From assembly GCA_025936825.1 (NCBI GenBank), contig JAICSO010000021.1, positions 1 to 64,000 on the forward strand: a DNA stretch of 64,000 nt, read 5' to 3'. A model generated the notes under the pieces. It searched no databases and was not told the origin of the DNA. It worked only from the letters and a program-made list of their open reading frames with translations. Made by a program: the position numbers and the translations under genes. Positions 25,717 through 32,962 of this stretch are shown here, one piece after another. Numbering within the stretch: position 1 is the stretch's first letter; the number at the start of each line of letters is the position of its first letter. The stretch comes from Terriglobales bacterium (GTDB taxonomy: Bacteria > Acidobacteriota > Terriglobia > Terriglobales > Acidobacteriaceae).

Positions 25717-26439
25717 TTATCTCACAAACATCGGATAGTGGCTGGCCACGGCCATGAAGAACAATAGAGGTATAGTCAGCCATGCGCTGATGCGCGACAC
25801 CAGAAACGCCATACGCTGCATGCGCGCAGCTTTCTCGGGCATTGGCATGCCGTTCTCGGCATTTGCCACGGTCCAGGCGATCAGCCGTTTCTGAATGCGC
25901 CAGACGATGCCCCAGACATTCAGCATCAGCACCCAACCGATCCCTCCGCCGATTCCGATTGCCAGCAGGTTGTTGCTTTCCCATCCATGATTGTTAATCC
26001 GGAGAAATAGCCAAGACGCAACTACGACGACAATCGCAACCAGCACGGCCAGCACGGGACCCTTGTTTAGGATTCCTTTTCCCGGAATGAGCAGAACATA
26101 AAGAACAGCCCACGTCGCTGTCCAGATGCCGAAGAAACTGCCCATAGCCACACCAGAGGTGGCATTTGCACCGGCCGCGTCGCCGTGGACGACCTGGCCC
26201 CAATACGCCAAGCCGACGATCACCGTCACAAACGCCGACCAGCGGAACCACCACAGGGCCTTCAGCATGAGCTTGGGGTAGACCTTCACCCGCGCCGCCA
26301 ACTCGATCTCTTTCGATACCGGCGTGCTCACCAGGTTGAAAAAGTAGAGCAGGCCAATCCAGGTAATGCCGGCGAGAAAATGAATCAAACGCAGAGCGAT
26401 AAGGAAGTTGTTATGGAAGTCTGTGGGGAAAGAAAACAT
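25717..26439 (-). CDS. PuuD/urate-oxidase N-terminal-like integral membrane protein
   Basis: 240 residues with about six or seven hydrophobic helices. 'ALRLIHFLAGITWIGLLYFFN' near the start, 'YPKLMLKALWWFRWSAFVTVIVGLAYW' and 'NVWGIVWRIQKRLI' match the membrane domain found at the N-terminus of PuuD-type urate hydroxylases (Urate_ox_N family). The cytochrome c domain of full-length PuuD is absent, so this is the membrane part alone, as in many bacteria. Histidines in the helices may bind haem. No purine genes are nearby, so urate oxidation is not supported here. It faces the receptor gene across the terminator. Confidence 0.6.
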   Translation of the reverse strand: MFSFPTDFHNNFLIALRLIHFLAGITWIGLLYFFNLVSTPVSKEIELAARVKVYPKLMLKALWWFRWSAFVTVIVGLAYWGQVVHGDAAGANATSGVAMGSFFGIWTATWAVLYVLLIPGKGILNKGPVLAVLVAIVVVVASWLFLRINNHGWESNNLLAIGIGGGIGWVLMLNVWGIVWRIQKRLIAWTVANAENGMPMPEKAARMQRMAFLVSRISAWLTIPLLFFMAVASHYPMFVR

Positions 26440-26593
26440 ACGTCCTCCGTACTGGCGATGAGAGTACAGGAAGACGACAGTTGGTGACTAGTGGCGATCG
26501 GCTCGTTTCGCCCCAAAATACATCAACAAACGAACCCAATCGTCGGAGAAATACGACAGATCGTATGTCTATCAGCGCGCTCTAAGTGCTTCT

Positions 26594-26613
26594 GCGCCCC
26601 AGATGTGGGGCGT
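26594..26613. repeat. 20-nt palindrome downstream of rplS
   Basis: GCGCCCCA-GATG-TGGGGCGT: seven Watson-Crick pairs plus an outer G-T, with a 4-base loop. It is the same design as the other 20-nt hairpins, 35 bases beyond the rplS stop. Confidence 0.75.
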
Positions 26614-26648
26614 CCGCTATTCAAAAACGTACAACCGACAGCGACGTT

Positions 26649-27023
26649 CTAGCTGCTCGCGGCAGTGCTCGCCTGCTCGCGCTCCACATCCTTCAGCCGG
26701 GCGGCTTTTCCGCGCAGGTTGCGCAGATAGTACAGCTTCGCGCGGCGGACCTTCGACGAGCGCACAACATCGACCTTATCGACGACCTTCGAGTTCTCCG
26801 GAAAGATGCGCTCAACGCCCTGCCCAAAGCTGATCTTCCGCACAGTGAAGCTGGCCTGTGGCCCGCGGTTCCGCGCAATTACAACGCCTTCGAACGCCTG
26901 CAAGCGCTCTTTGTCGCCTTCTTTAATCTTTACTTGCACGCGGATTGTGTCGCCGGGGGCAAATTCGGGCAAATCGGTGCGCTTCTGCTTGGCCAAAAGT
27001 TTTTCGATAATCAGGTTCGACAT
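26649..27023 (-). CDS. rplS: Large ribosomal subunit protein bL19
   Basis: 124 residues, normal bL19 length. '[34 protein letters not shown]' and '[20 protein letters not shown]' followed by '[18 protein letters not shown]' are the family core. The protein sits at the 30S-50S interface. It is the last gene of rpsP-khpA-rimM-trmD-rplS, separated from trmD by 90 bases that hold an inverted repeat. The identity is certain. Confidence 0.98.
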   Translation of the reverse strand: MSNLIIEKLLAKQKRTDLPEFAPGDTIRVQVKIKEGDKERLQAFEGVVIARNRGPQASFTVRKISFGQGVERIFPENSKVVDKVDVVRSSKVRRAKLYYLRNLRGKAARLKDVEREQASTAASS

Positions 27024-27068
27024 GGTGTGCCTGCTTCCTCGTTAATGATATCTCTGCCACTCAGCTGT

Positions 27069-27115
27069 GAGCAGCGAGCGATGAACTGTGAGCAATCCCT
27101 GCTTGCTCGCTGCTC
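27069..27115. repeat. Inverted repeat at the trmD 3' end
   Basis: GAGCAGCGAGC (27069-27079) pairs perfectly with GCTCGCTGCTC (27105-27115). The right arm covers part of the trmD stop codon, so the repeat overlaps the gene end. Confidence 0.75.
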
Positions 27116-27989
27116 ATTGCTCGGCGCTCGCCGCTATTTCCGCCAGCAAATCTCTATCTTCTTCGCTCAAGCGCGCCTGATCAAGCAGATCAGGACGGTT
27201 CCTCAATGTCTTCTCCAGCGCTGAGCGTCTCCGCCAGCGCCGAATCTCCTCATGGTTCCCATTCACTAGCACTTCGGGAACCTTCATCCCGCGAAATTCC
27301 GCGGGCCGCGTGTAGTGCGGATAGTCCAGCAATCCGCCCGACCCACACGTCGAATCGGGTGTGGAGGGACGAAGCCTGCCCTGAGCGACCGATCCCTGCG
27401 AGGGAGCCGAATGGGCGTCCTCGACCTTCGAATCGCTCCCATTAATCTCCTGCCCCGCGAAGAACGACTCCTGCCTTGTCGACGCTTCGTTCCCCACAGC
27501 TCCCGGGATTAACCGAACCACCGTGTCAGCAATTACCGCCGCTCCCAGTTCGCCGCCGCTCAGCACGTAATCGCCAATCGAAATCTCGCGATCTGCCAGG
27601 TGCGTTCCGACTCGCTCGTCAACGCCTTCGTACCTCCCGCAAATCAGAACCAATCGGTCCAGTTCGGCCAACTCCGCCGCCAGTGCCTGATCGAAGCGTA
27701 GACCCTGCGCCGAAAGCAAAACTACCGACTGCCTTGCCGCCGCGCGTTCCTCACGTGGCGCCACTTTCAACGACTCCACACATTCAAAGAGCGGTTCCGG
27801 CTTAAGCACCATGCCTTCGCCGCCGCCAAAGGGGCGGTCATCCACTGTGCGATGGCGATCGCGAGTATGAACCCGCAGATCGCGAACTTCAATCTTCACC
27901 AACCCCGCTTCGCGCGCTCGACGAATGATGCCGTAATCCAGCGGCCCGCGGAAAAAATCAGGGAAGATCGTAATGAAATCTATCTGCAA
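27114..27989 (-). CDS. trmD: tRNA (guanine-N1-)-methyltransferase with repeat-derived linker insertion
   Basis: TrmD methylates G37 of tRNAs with S-adenosylmethionine and prevents frameshifting. The SPOUT domain is intact: 'MQIDFITIFPDFFRGPLDYG', 'DDRPFGGGEGMVLKPEPLF', 'LICGRYEGVDERV' and the trefoil-knot phrase 'EISIGDYVLSGGELGA'. The C-terminal domain 'GLLDYPHYTRPAEFRGMKVPEVLVNGNH' is normal. Between them, residues about 178-217 (27339-27458) replace a short linker with about 40 residues rich in Ser, Gly, Pro and Asp, encoded by a palindromic dispersed element. The start codon is TTG at 27989, since no ATG fits the conserved N-terminus, and the ribosome binding site is weak. 291 residues against a usual 240-250. 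Confidence 0.95.
   Translation of the reverse strand: MQIDFITIFPDFFRGPLDYGIIRRAREAGLVKIEVRDLRVHTRDRHRTVDDRPFGGGEGMVLKPEPLFECVESLKVAPREERAAARQSVVLLSAQGLRFDQALAAELAELDRLVLICGRYEGVDERVGTHLADREISIGDYVLSGGELGAAVIADTVVRLIPGAVGNEASTRQESFFAGQEINGSDSKVEDAHSAPSQGSVAQGRLRPSTPDSTCGSGGLLDYPHYTRPAEFRGMKVPEVLVNGNHEEIRRWRRRSALEKTLRNRPDLLDQARLSEEDRDLLAEIAASAEQ
27339..27458. repeat. Dispersed element inserted in frame in trmD
   Basis: The segment holds CCACAC/GTGTGG and TCCCT-GCG-AGGGA stems. GCCTGCCCTGAGCGACCG (27374-27391) is identical to 30628-30645, within an element nested in a RAYT-associated REP hairpin. It is read as about 40 trmD residues. Confidence 0.75.
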
Positions 27990-28076
27990 AAAGCGAAAAC
28001 CTTTTCACCGCAGAGATCGCCGAGTACGCCGAGAAAAAAGCTCTTTTGTTCTCTGCGATCTCGGCATTCTCGGCGG
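27990..28076. repeat. CGCAGAGATCGCCGAG-type inverted repeat between rimM and trmD
   Basis: ACCGCAGAGATCGCCGAGTA faces CTCTGCGATCTCGGC...CGGCGGTTA, giving an imperfect hairpin of about 27 bp. Related copies lie at 28870-28900 and 29258-29285. It occupies nearly the entire spacer, just upstream of the TTG start of trmD. Confidence 0.8.
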
Positions 28077-28646
28077 TTAAATGCTTTTGCTTTGCCGCTG
28101 TTTTTCCTCTTCCGTCAGCGGCGCGTTCACGTCCAGCAGGCCGTCGGGCAAGTTCATCTCGATGCGCTTGCCTCCGAGATCTACCCGCACCAGGAACTCT
28201 TGTGCGAACGGAATTTCCAGTTCGCTCTTTGCCGATCCGACCACCAGCAGCGGCGCTTCGCCCGCGCCGAACCGGACATCGCGGATCACGCCAACTTCTT
28301 TGCCGTGATCCGTTAGCGTGCAACCCACCAGATCGCTAACGTATGCCGCGCCTTCTTCCAGCTGCGCACGCTCGCTGCTTGGGACTTGTAGTTCAGATCC
28401 GATCAGCGGTTCGGCCTCGGAAATCGAATCTACGCCGGCAAACTTCAGAACCAAAAATTCCTTGTGCGGCCAGGCGCTTTCGATCTTCAATTCGCAGCGA
28501 TTGCCATCTTCCGCCAACGCCAGCAAGCGCAATCCCTGATGCAAGCGGTCCGGAACATCGCTGTGTAACTCGACCGCAACTTCGCCGTGCCGTCCTTGCG
28601 TTTTGACGATTCGAGCCAAAGTGATGAACTCGGAAGGGCCATTCAT
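28077..28646 (-). CDS. rimM: Ribosome maturation factor RimM
   Basis: 189 residues; 16S rRNA processing factor that binds uS19 and helps mature the 30S head. The N-terminal RimM barrel 'ITLARIVKTQGRHGEVAVELHSD' and the C-terminal PRC-barrel-like domain 'YVSDLVGCTLTDHGKEVGVIRDV' to 'EIPFAQEFLVRVDLGGKRIEMNLPDGLLD' are both present. The frame extends upstream to 28730 through a dispersed repeat; the ATG at 28646 ('MNGPSEFITLARI') is chosen because homology begins there. It lies between khpA and trmD in the usual operon order. Confidence 0.95.
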   Translation of the reverse strand: MNGPSEFITLARIVKTQGRHGEVAVELHSDVPDRLHQGLRLLALAEDGNRCELKIESAWPHKEFLVLKFAGVDSISEAEPLIGSELQVPSSERAQLEEGAAYVSDLVGCTLTDHGKEVGVIRDVRFGAGEAPLLVVGSAKSELEIPFAQEFLVRVDLGGKRIEMNLPDGLLDVNAPLTEEEKQRQSKSI

Positions 28647-28959
28647 GCTTGTGCCGTCCCTCCGGGACTCATCGTCATCTTGACCGCCTACCCAGGACTG
28701 CCGTCCCTTCGGCAAGCTCAGGGCAAGCATGGGCTAAGCTGTGCCGCTCCTCGGAGCTAGCCACTACCAAGTGGCTACTGCCAAGTGGCTACTACGAGCT
28801 GACTACTTCAAACCCGCTACTGCAAATCGTCTACTGCAAATCCGCCCGACCGATGATCGTTTTTGAACTTCTCTGCGTACTCGGCGATCTCTGCGGTTGA
28901 ACGCTCTTGCTTTTGATCCGCGTTGATCCGCGTTCATCCGCGGAAAAAGAAGTTCGTAG
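28647..28959. repeat. Repeat-filled spacer between khpA and rimM
   Basis: No gene. It holds GTGCCGTCCC-TCCG-GGACTC near 28652 (kin to 4697), CCCTTCGGCAAGCTCAGGGC near 28706 (the same dispersed type as in trmD), tandem GCTACTGCCAAGTG units, a CTCTGCGTACTCGGCGATCT copy and ATCCGCGTTGATCCGCGTTC units. Confidence 0.75.
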
Positions 28960-29211
28960 TTATTCCAGAATCTCCAGTTCGTAGCGCTTCTCGGCCTTGG
29001 TGCCCGCTGCATGCAGCAGGTTACGCATCGCTCGCGCGATTTTCCCACCCTTGCCGATCACTCGTCCCATATCGTCTTCGGCGACTTCGAGCTCGATCAC
29101 AATTTCGCCGTCTTCGTCGAATTCATCGACAAACACCTTGTCCTGCGCGTTCACCAGCGCCTTGGCCAAGTGCTCAATAAGCGCCTTTGGATTAGCAGTC
29201 GGTTCAGTCAA
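28960..29211 (-). CDS. khpA: KH-domain RNA-binding protein KhpA
   Basis: 83 residues with a KH domain: 'PKALIEHLAKALVNAQDKVFV', then the GxxG-type loop in 'DDMGRVIGKGGKIARAMRNLLHAAGTK'. KhpA binds RNA, with KhpB in many bacteria, and affects cell envelope and division gene output. The reading frame extends upstream to 29328 through a repeat; a TTG (29209-29211, 'LTEPTANPKALIEHL') five bases after GGAAG gives the normal family length and is preferred. Between rpsP and rimM, its usual place. The exact start is uncertain. Confidence 0.9.
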   Translation of the reverse strand: MTEPTANPKALIEHLAKALVNAQDKVFVDEFDEDGEIVIELEVAEDDMGRVIGKGGKIARAMRNLLHAAGTKAEKRYELEILE

Positions 29212-29223
29212 AACGAACTTCCT

Positions 29224-29400
29224 TTCCACGGATTCACGGGATCTGAAAAAGCCTGGAACCGCAGAGATCGCCGAGTACGCCGAGGAATTCAAAAACTTCT
29301 TTTTCCACGGATTAACGCGGACAAACACGGATTGCTGAATTTCTTCAGACCTGCGTAAATCCGTGCAAATCCGTGTTGATCCGCGGCGAACCGAAGTTCA
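29224..29400. repeat. CACGGATT / CGCAGAGATCGCCGAG repeat block between rpsP and khpA
   Basis: Units such as TCCACGGATTCACGGGATCT, CCGCAGAGATCGCCGAGTAC, TTCCACGGATTAACGCGGAC and AATCCGTGCAAATCCGTGTT alternate with their complements and can fold extensively. No gene. Confidence 0.75.
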
Positions 29401-29411
29401 CGCGAGCGAAC

Positions 29412-29660
29412 CTACGACGCGACCGGGGCAGCGGCCGCAGGCATCGCGAGGATCTTTCCCACGCGTTCCGAAACCTGCGCGCCCTTCGACCGCCAATAAT
29501 CAATGCGGTCGCGCTTGAGCTCGACGCTCGCCGGATTGGTCCGCGGATTATAGGTCCCGACAATCTCCACCGGGCGGCCATTGCGCGCCCGCGCCTTTTC
29601 GATCACCACCACACGGTAATGCGGTTGTTTACGCGCACCTACGCGCGACAGACGAATCAT
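29412..29660 (-). CDS. rpsP: Small ribosomal subunit protein bS16
   Basis: 82 residues, the usual bS16 size, starting 'MIRLSRVGARKQPHYRVVV' and continuing 'RPVEIVGTYNPRTNP' and 'RIDYWRSKGAQVSERVGKIL'. It is a 30S assembly protein. The longer frame to 29825 has no homology; the ATG at 29660 is clear. First gene of rpsP-khpA-rimM-trmD-rplS with a strong promoter at 29797-29825. The identity is certain. Confidence 0.97.
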   Translation of the reverse strand: MIRLSRVGARKQPHYRVVVIEKARARNGRPVEIVGTYNPRTNPASVELKRDRIDYWRSKGAQVSERVGKILAMPAAAAPVAS

Positions 29661-29727
29661 CAACACTGAACTGGTTTCCTTTCCAACGTGCTGTGTTTTC
29701 TTGGTCCTTCCGAAAGGAGGCCGTGGG

Positions 29728-29741
29728 TCAGCCATGGCTGA
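29728..29741. repeat. 14-bp perfect palindrome in the rpsP leader
   Basis: TCAGCCATGGCTGA lies in the transcribed leader between promoter and rpsP, beside a CCTTTCGGAAGG hairpin. A role in leader folding is possible but unproven. Confidence 0.6.
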
Positions 29742-29796
29742 CGTCCCGAGCTGCCACAGGGGCAGGCACGGACCGGCGGGAACAAGACAAGTAATT

Positions 29797-29825
29797 ATTA
29801 TCCTAGAGGTTAGCTGGATTGGCAA
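29797..29825 (-). promoter_or_regulatory. Sigma-70 promoter of the rpsP operon
   Basis: On the minus strand TTGCCA (29825-29820), a 17-base spacer and GATAAT (29802-29797). It gives a leader of about 130 bases before rpsP. Near-consensus hexamers with ideal spacing. Confidence 0.7.
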
Positions 29826-29907
29826 GAGGTGGCGCGCACATGAGAGACGCCCGAGAATTCAGGGATTCCGCGCGGGCTATGTGAAAGGGGCCAGAGAATC
29901 TCTTCCG

Positions 29908-29956
29908 AGGGGTGCCCCATGTCTCGCGGTTTTCGAGACATGGGTACCACAGACCT
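29908..29956 (-). repeat. REP element, left copy flanking the RAYT gene
   Basis: 49 bases that are the exact reverse complement of 30808-30856. The core hairpin is CCCATGTCTCG (29916-29926), loop CGGTTTT, CGAGACATGGG (29934-29944), with asymmetric flanks, as in REP sequences mobilised by RAYTs. Confidence 0.9.
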
Positions 29957-30027
29957 GTGTACGACGGGGCAAAAGATAATGTTCACCCATCACAGACTGC
30001 TCTGAACGGACCGTCTAGCATCTTTCC

Positions 30028-30588
30028 ATGTCTTTGGGACTGGAGCGGTTTTATGGCAGCGGCGACTTGCACTTCATCACCGAAAGTTGTTATCACCGTT
30101 TACCGCTTCTCGGTTCGCCGTGTCGTCGAGACCTGTTTCTCGAAGTTTTCGAACAAGTGCGCCAGCGATATCAGTTAGTCGTTGTGGCCTACGTCGTCAT
30201 GCCCGAGCATTTTCACCTTCTGATCAGCGAACCAGGGCGAGGTAATCCTTCCATTGTGATTCAAGCGCTGAAGCTCGGGATCGCGCGTCGTGTCATCGCA
30301 GCGGAGAAAAGGTGTGAGCGGCGATACGAAGGCCAAAACTTGTTACGGCAGGAGGCGCCCTGTTCACGCATGTGGGAGGCGCGCTTTTACGACTACAACG
30401 TTTGGACCCAACCCAAGCGCGTGGAGAAGATTCGTTACATACATCGCAATCCGGTTCGGCGAGGCTTGGTGGAGAATCCGGAACAGTGGCGATGGAGCAG
30501 CTTCAGAGCTTACGCCTACGAAGAATCGGGTCCGGTGCGGGTGAATGACTGGAGCGTGCTGAAGCTGAAAGTCCGTTTAGCTTCGTGA
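30028..30588 (+). mobile_element. REP-associated tyrosine transposase (RAYT, IS200/IS605-like Y1 family)
   Basis: 186 residues. 'YVVMPEHFHLLISEPG' carries the HUH-type histidine pair (H61, H63) after a hydrophobic strand. The C-terminal part has 'FYDYNVW' and 'RYIHRNPVRRGLVENPEQWRWSSFRAY', the RAYT hallmark, whose Tyr (Y137 in YIHRNPV) is the likely nucleophile. RAYTs cut single-stranded REP hairpins and are thought to spread them. The gene is flanked by perfect 49-nt inverted REP copies (29908-29956, 30808-30856) and a third, interrupted copy (30610-30690). A diverged copy of its own 3' end follows. All motifs are intact, so it may be active. Confidence 0.9.
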
Positions 30589-30609
30589 GTGTCTGGTTCT
30601 TGAGTGTCG

Positions 30610-30690
30610 AGGTCTGTGGTACCCATTGCCTGCCCTGAGCGACCGGAGGGAGTCGAAGGGTCTCGAAAACCGCGAGACATAGGGCACCCC
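30610..30690 (+). repeat. REP element, right copy 1, interrupted by a 34-nt element
   Basis: It matches the other REP copies at both ends (AGGTCTGTGGTACCCAT and TCTCGAAAACCGCGAGACAT). Between the two halves of the left hairpin arm, 34 bases (30627-30660) beginning TGCCTGCCCTGAGCGACCGG replace a single G. The nested element shares 18 nt with the trmD insert. Confidence 0.85.
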
Positions 30691-30727
30691 TTTCAGAAAT
30701 AGCTGGTGGCAGACTTGGGCCAAACGT

Positions 30728-30807
30728 CCTACGGAGAAGGGGGTCCAGTGCGGGTGAATGACTGGAGCGTGCTCAAGCTGAACGTCCGGGTAGCTTCATG
30801 AGCGTCT
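30728..30807 (+). pseudogene. Remnant of a second RAYT 3' end
   Basis: About 80 bases repeat, with roughly ten to twelve differences, the last codons and 3' flank of the RAYT gene (from about 30516). The shared core GTGCGGGTGAATGACTGGAG continues through TAGCTTC. It is followed directly by REP copy 2, so a second RAYT-REP unit was once present or the unit partly duplicated. Confidence 0.8.
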
Positions 30808-30856
30808 AGGTCTGTGGTACCCATGTCTCGAAAACCGCGAGACATGGGGCACCCCT
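30808..30856 (+). repeat. REP element, right copy 2 (intact)
   Basis: Hairpin CCCATGTCTCG (30820-30830), loop AAAACCG, CGAGACATGGG (30838-30848). Exact inverted copy of 29908-29956 over 49 bases. Confidence 0.9.
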
Positions 30857-30948
30857 TTCAGAAATTAATCAGGCAGACGCGGTCACCCGCCCCTGCTGCG
30901 AAGTTGGTATTCTCGTGAAGCTGCACCTCTGTGCGAGCATTAGCACCC

Positions 30949-31838
30949 ATGGAACTCTTCCTCATCGACGGCACGTATGAGCTGTTCCGGCATTACTATG
31001 CGCTGCCGTCGGCACGGGACAAGCAGGGGAGGGAAGTGGCGGCGGTGCGGGGCGTCCTCGCGTCGGTGCTGGGGATGATCAAGGGGGGGCCACGCACGTT
31101 GCGGTGGCCACCGACCATGTCATCGAGTCATTTCGCAACCAGTTGTGGCCGGAATACAAGACCAGCGAGGGTGTCGAGCCTGACCTGCTGGCACAATTTC
31201 CGCTGCTGGAAGAAGTGCTTTCGGCGGCCGGCATTGTGGTTTGGCCGATGGTCGAGTTCGAGGCCGATGACGCGCTGGCGGCTGCAGCAGCGGCTGCAGC
31301 AAAAGACACTCGGGTGGAGCGCGTCGTCATCTGCACGCCCGACAAAGATCTCGCGCAATCGGTGACCGGGACGCGCGTGGTGCAACTCAATCGGCGCACG
31401 CGCGTGACCCTGGACGAGCGGGGCATCATCCAGAAATTCGGCGTGCCGCCATCCTCCATTCCGGACTACCTCGCGCTGGTAGGCGATTCGGCGGATGGTT
31501 ATCCCGGACTGAAAGGCTGGGGCGCGAAATCGTCGGCAGCTGTCCTCGCCAAGTTTGGACACTTGGAAACGATCCCCAGAGATTGTCGCGAATGGCACGT
31601 GAACGTCGCCGGGGCGAGCTCGCTTGCTGCCACGCTTTGTCGCGATTGGGAACATGCGCTGCTGTTTCGGACTCTGGCGACGCTGCGGACGGACATCCCG
31701 CTCTTCGACGATGTGGATCGGTTGCGCTGGAATGGTCCTAAGCCGGAATTCGAGGCGATTGCGGCGGAATTGGATGGTGCGAAGACGGAGAAGCGCAACA
31801 GCCGTAGGCCCGCCTCCCGTAAGAGTGTGGGGACGTAA
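30949..31838 (+). pseudogene. 5'-3' exonuclease (Pol I N-terminal-like), frameshifted
   Basis: The protein would be about 296 residues, resembling the 5' nuclease domain of DNA polymerase I. Frame 1 gives 'MELFLIDGTYELFRHYYALPS' up to 'GVLASVLGMIKGG'. Frame 2 continues 'VAVATDHVIESFRNQLWPEY', 'VEFEADDALAAAAA', 'VVICTPDKDLAQSV' and 'PDYLALVGDSADGYPGLKGWG', with the metal-binding acidic residues in place. The break is at a run of seven G (31083-31089); eight would join the frames. Either the gene is inactivated, the run varies in length, or the base was lost in sequencing. The stop is followed by repeats. Confidence 0.82.
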
Positions 31839-31885
31839 TGCGGTGCTTCAGGGTCTTAAGCCCCGTGTCTTCATGGTGCTCGTTC

Positions 31886-32070
31886 GGCACGACTGATGTC
31901 GTGCCCTCCCGGCCCTCGTTCCTCATCGCGACGTCCGGTACGAGTGAACTCGTGGCGTCCCGATAGTTCTCCCTCACATGTCGGACAAGAATGTCCGACC
32001 TACACAAGCAGCGATCATGGCGGGCAAGAGTGCCCGCCCACACGAACGACGTCGGACAAGAATGTCCCAC
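31886..32070. repeat. Cluster of five short palindromes
   Basis: GGCACGAC-TGAT-GTCGTGCC (31886-31905), ACGAGT-GA-ACTCGT (31940-31953), GTCGGACA-AGAA-TGTCCGAC (31980-31999), GGCGGGCA-AGAG-TGCCCGCC (32019-32038) and GTCGGACA-AGAA-TGTCCCAC (32051-32070, one mismatch). The AGAA/AGAG loops are shared while arms change together. It fills the space between two convergent genes. Confidence 0.88.
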
Positions 32071-32078
32071 CGACGCGT

Positions 32079-32681
32079 CTACTGCACGGTGTGGGCCCGC
32101 ACCTTGCTCTGGAATATCTCGCTTACGAGGCCGTACATGTCGTTCCTTGGCACGGGCATACCTACCACTGTGCCTTTGATCGCCATCGACGTCTCGACTG
32201 TGTCGGTGACGTCCTTCTCAAGTTGGACCGTGCCGTTGGGCTGAGGCGTGCGGGCAGTGTAGTTGCTCGTGCTCTTCTGCTGCCAGTCCGGCATGGTTGT
32301 CACCGCCACCTGGATGGAGAAATCCGTTATGTCGTTATAGGTGAGCGTGAAGCTAAGGCCCGCGAGAGCCCTTACATCCGCAATGTTCAGGGTGAAACTG
32401 TTCCGCGTTGCCTTCACTGCGGACCAGGGAATAGGGCCTGTCGCGTATACGGCCGCGCCAGTAACATAGTCCACCGCAAGGACGTACAAAGTCGGCGTTG
32501 AACTGTTGCCGGGAGCAGTAGGGATTTGCAGAGTCAGGAAAACGTGCCCGGTAAAGTCGGCAGCGGAGTAACTGAAGCCGGTGGAGTTTGTCTGGAAGAC
32601 GCCGTGGGTGCGCTGGGCAACGGCGGAAGTGAACATGCTGGCGAGCAGAAGAGTTGTAGTGATGAAGATAAACGGTTTCAT
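32079..32681 (-). CDS. Secreted hypothetical protein
   Basis: 200 residues with a signal peptide 'MKPFIFITTTLLLASMFTSAVAQ'. The ATG at 32681 has an AGGAGG ribosome binding site six bases upstream, so this start is firm and the frame's extension to 32711 is not used. The mature part is strand-rich, Thr/Ser-rich and without cysteines ('GFSYSAADFTGHVFLTLQIP', 'SFTLNIADVRALAGLSFTL'), suggesting an exported beta-sandwich. No family was recognised and no partner is adjacent. It ends nine bases from the palindrome cluster. Confidence 0.75.
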   Translation of the reverse strand: MKPFIFITTTLLLASMFTSAVAQRTHGVFQTNSTGFSYSAADFTGHVFLTLQIPTAPGNSSTPTLYVLAVDYVTGAAVYATGPIPWSAVKATRNSFTLNIADVRALAGLSFTLTYNDITDFSIQVAVTTMPDWQQKSTSNYTARTPQPNGTVQLEKDVTDTVETSMAIKGTVVGMPVPRNDMYGLVSEIFQSKVRAHTVQ

Positions 32682-32962
32682 CGCAACCTCCTGAAGTTTT
32701 GCGGTGCGCAAAAGGGAACCGGGGCGGAGCGTCTGCGAGAGGTAGGGTTGCGAGCCTCAGACTGCTCCAGCGAGGGAGGTTAGTAAATCGAGTGCAGTTC
32801 AGCCGTGAACCGCGTCACAGGATGGCGTGACAAGTGTCACCGGGTCAGTTAGCTGGCTCCGCCTTCGCGCGTCCAAAAGCACTGCTGGAAACCTGAGTTT
32901 GTGGATTCCGCACAAGGCATTCCGCTGCTATGGTCGGGCAAGTTTGGACTAGACTTCTGACT

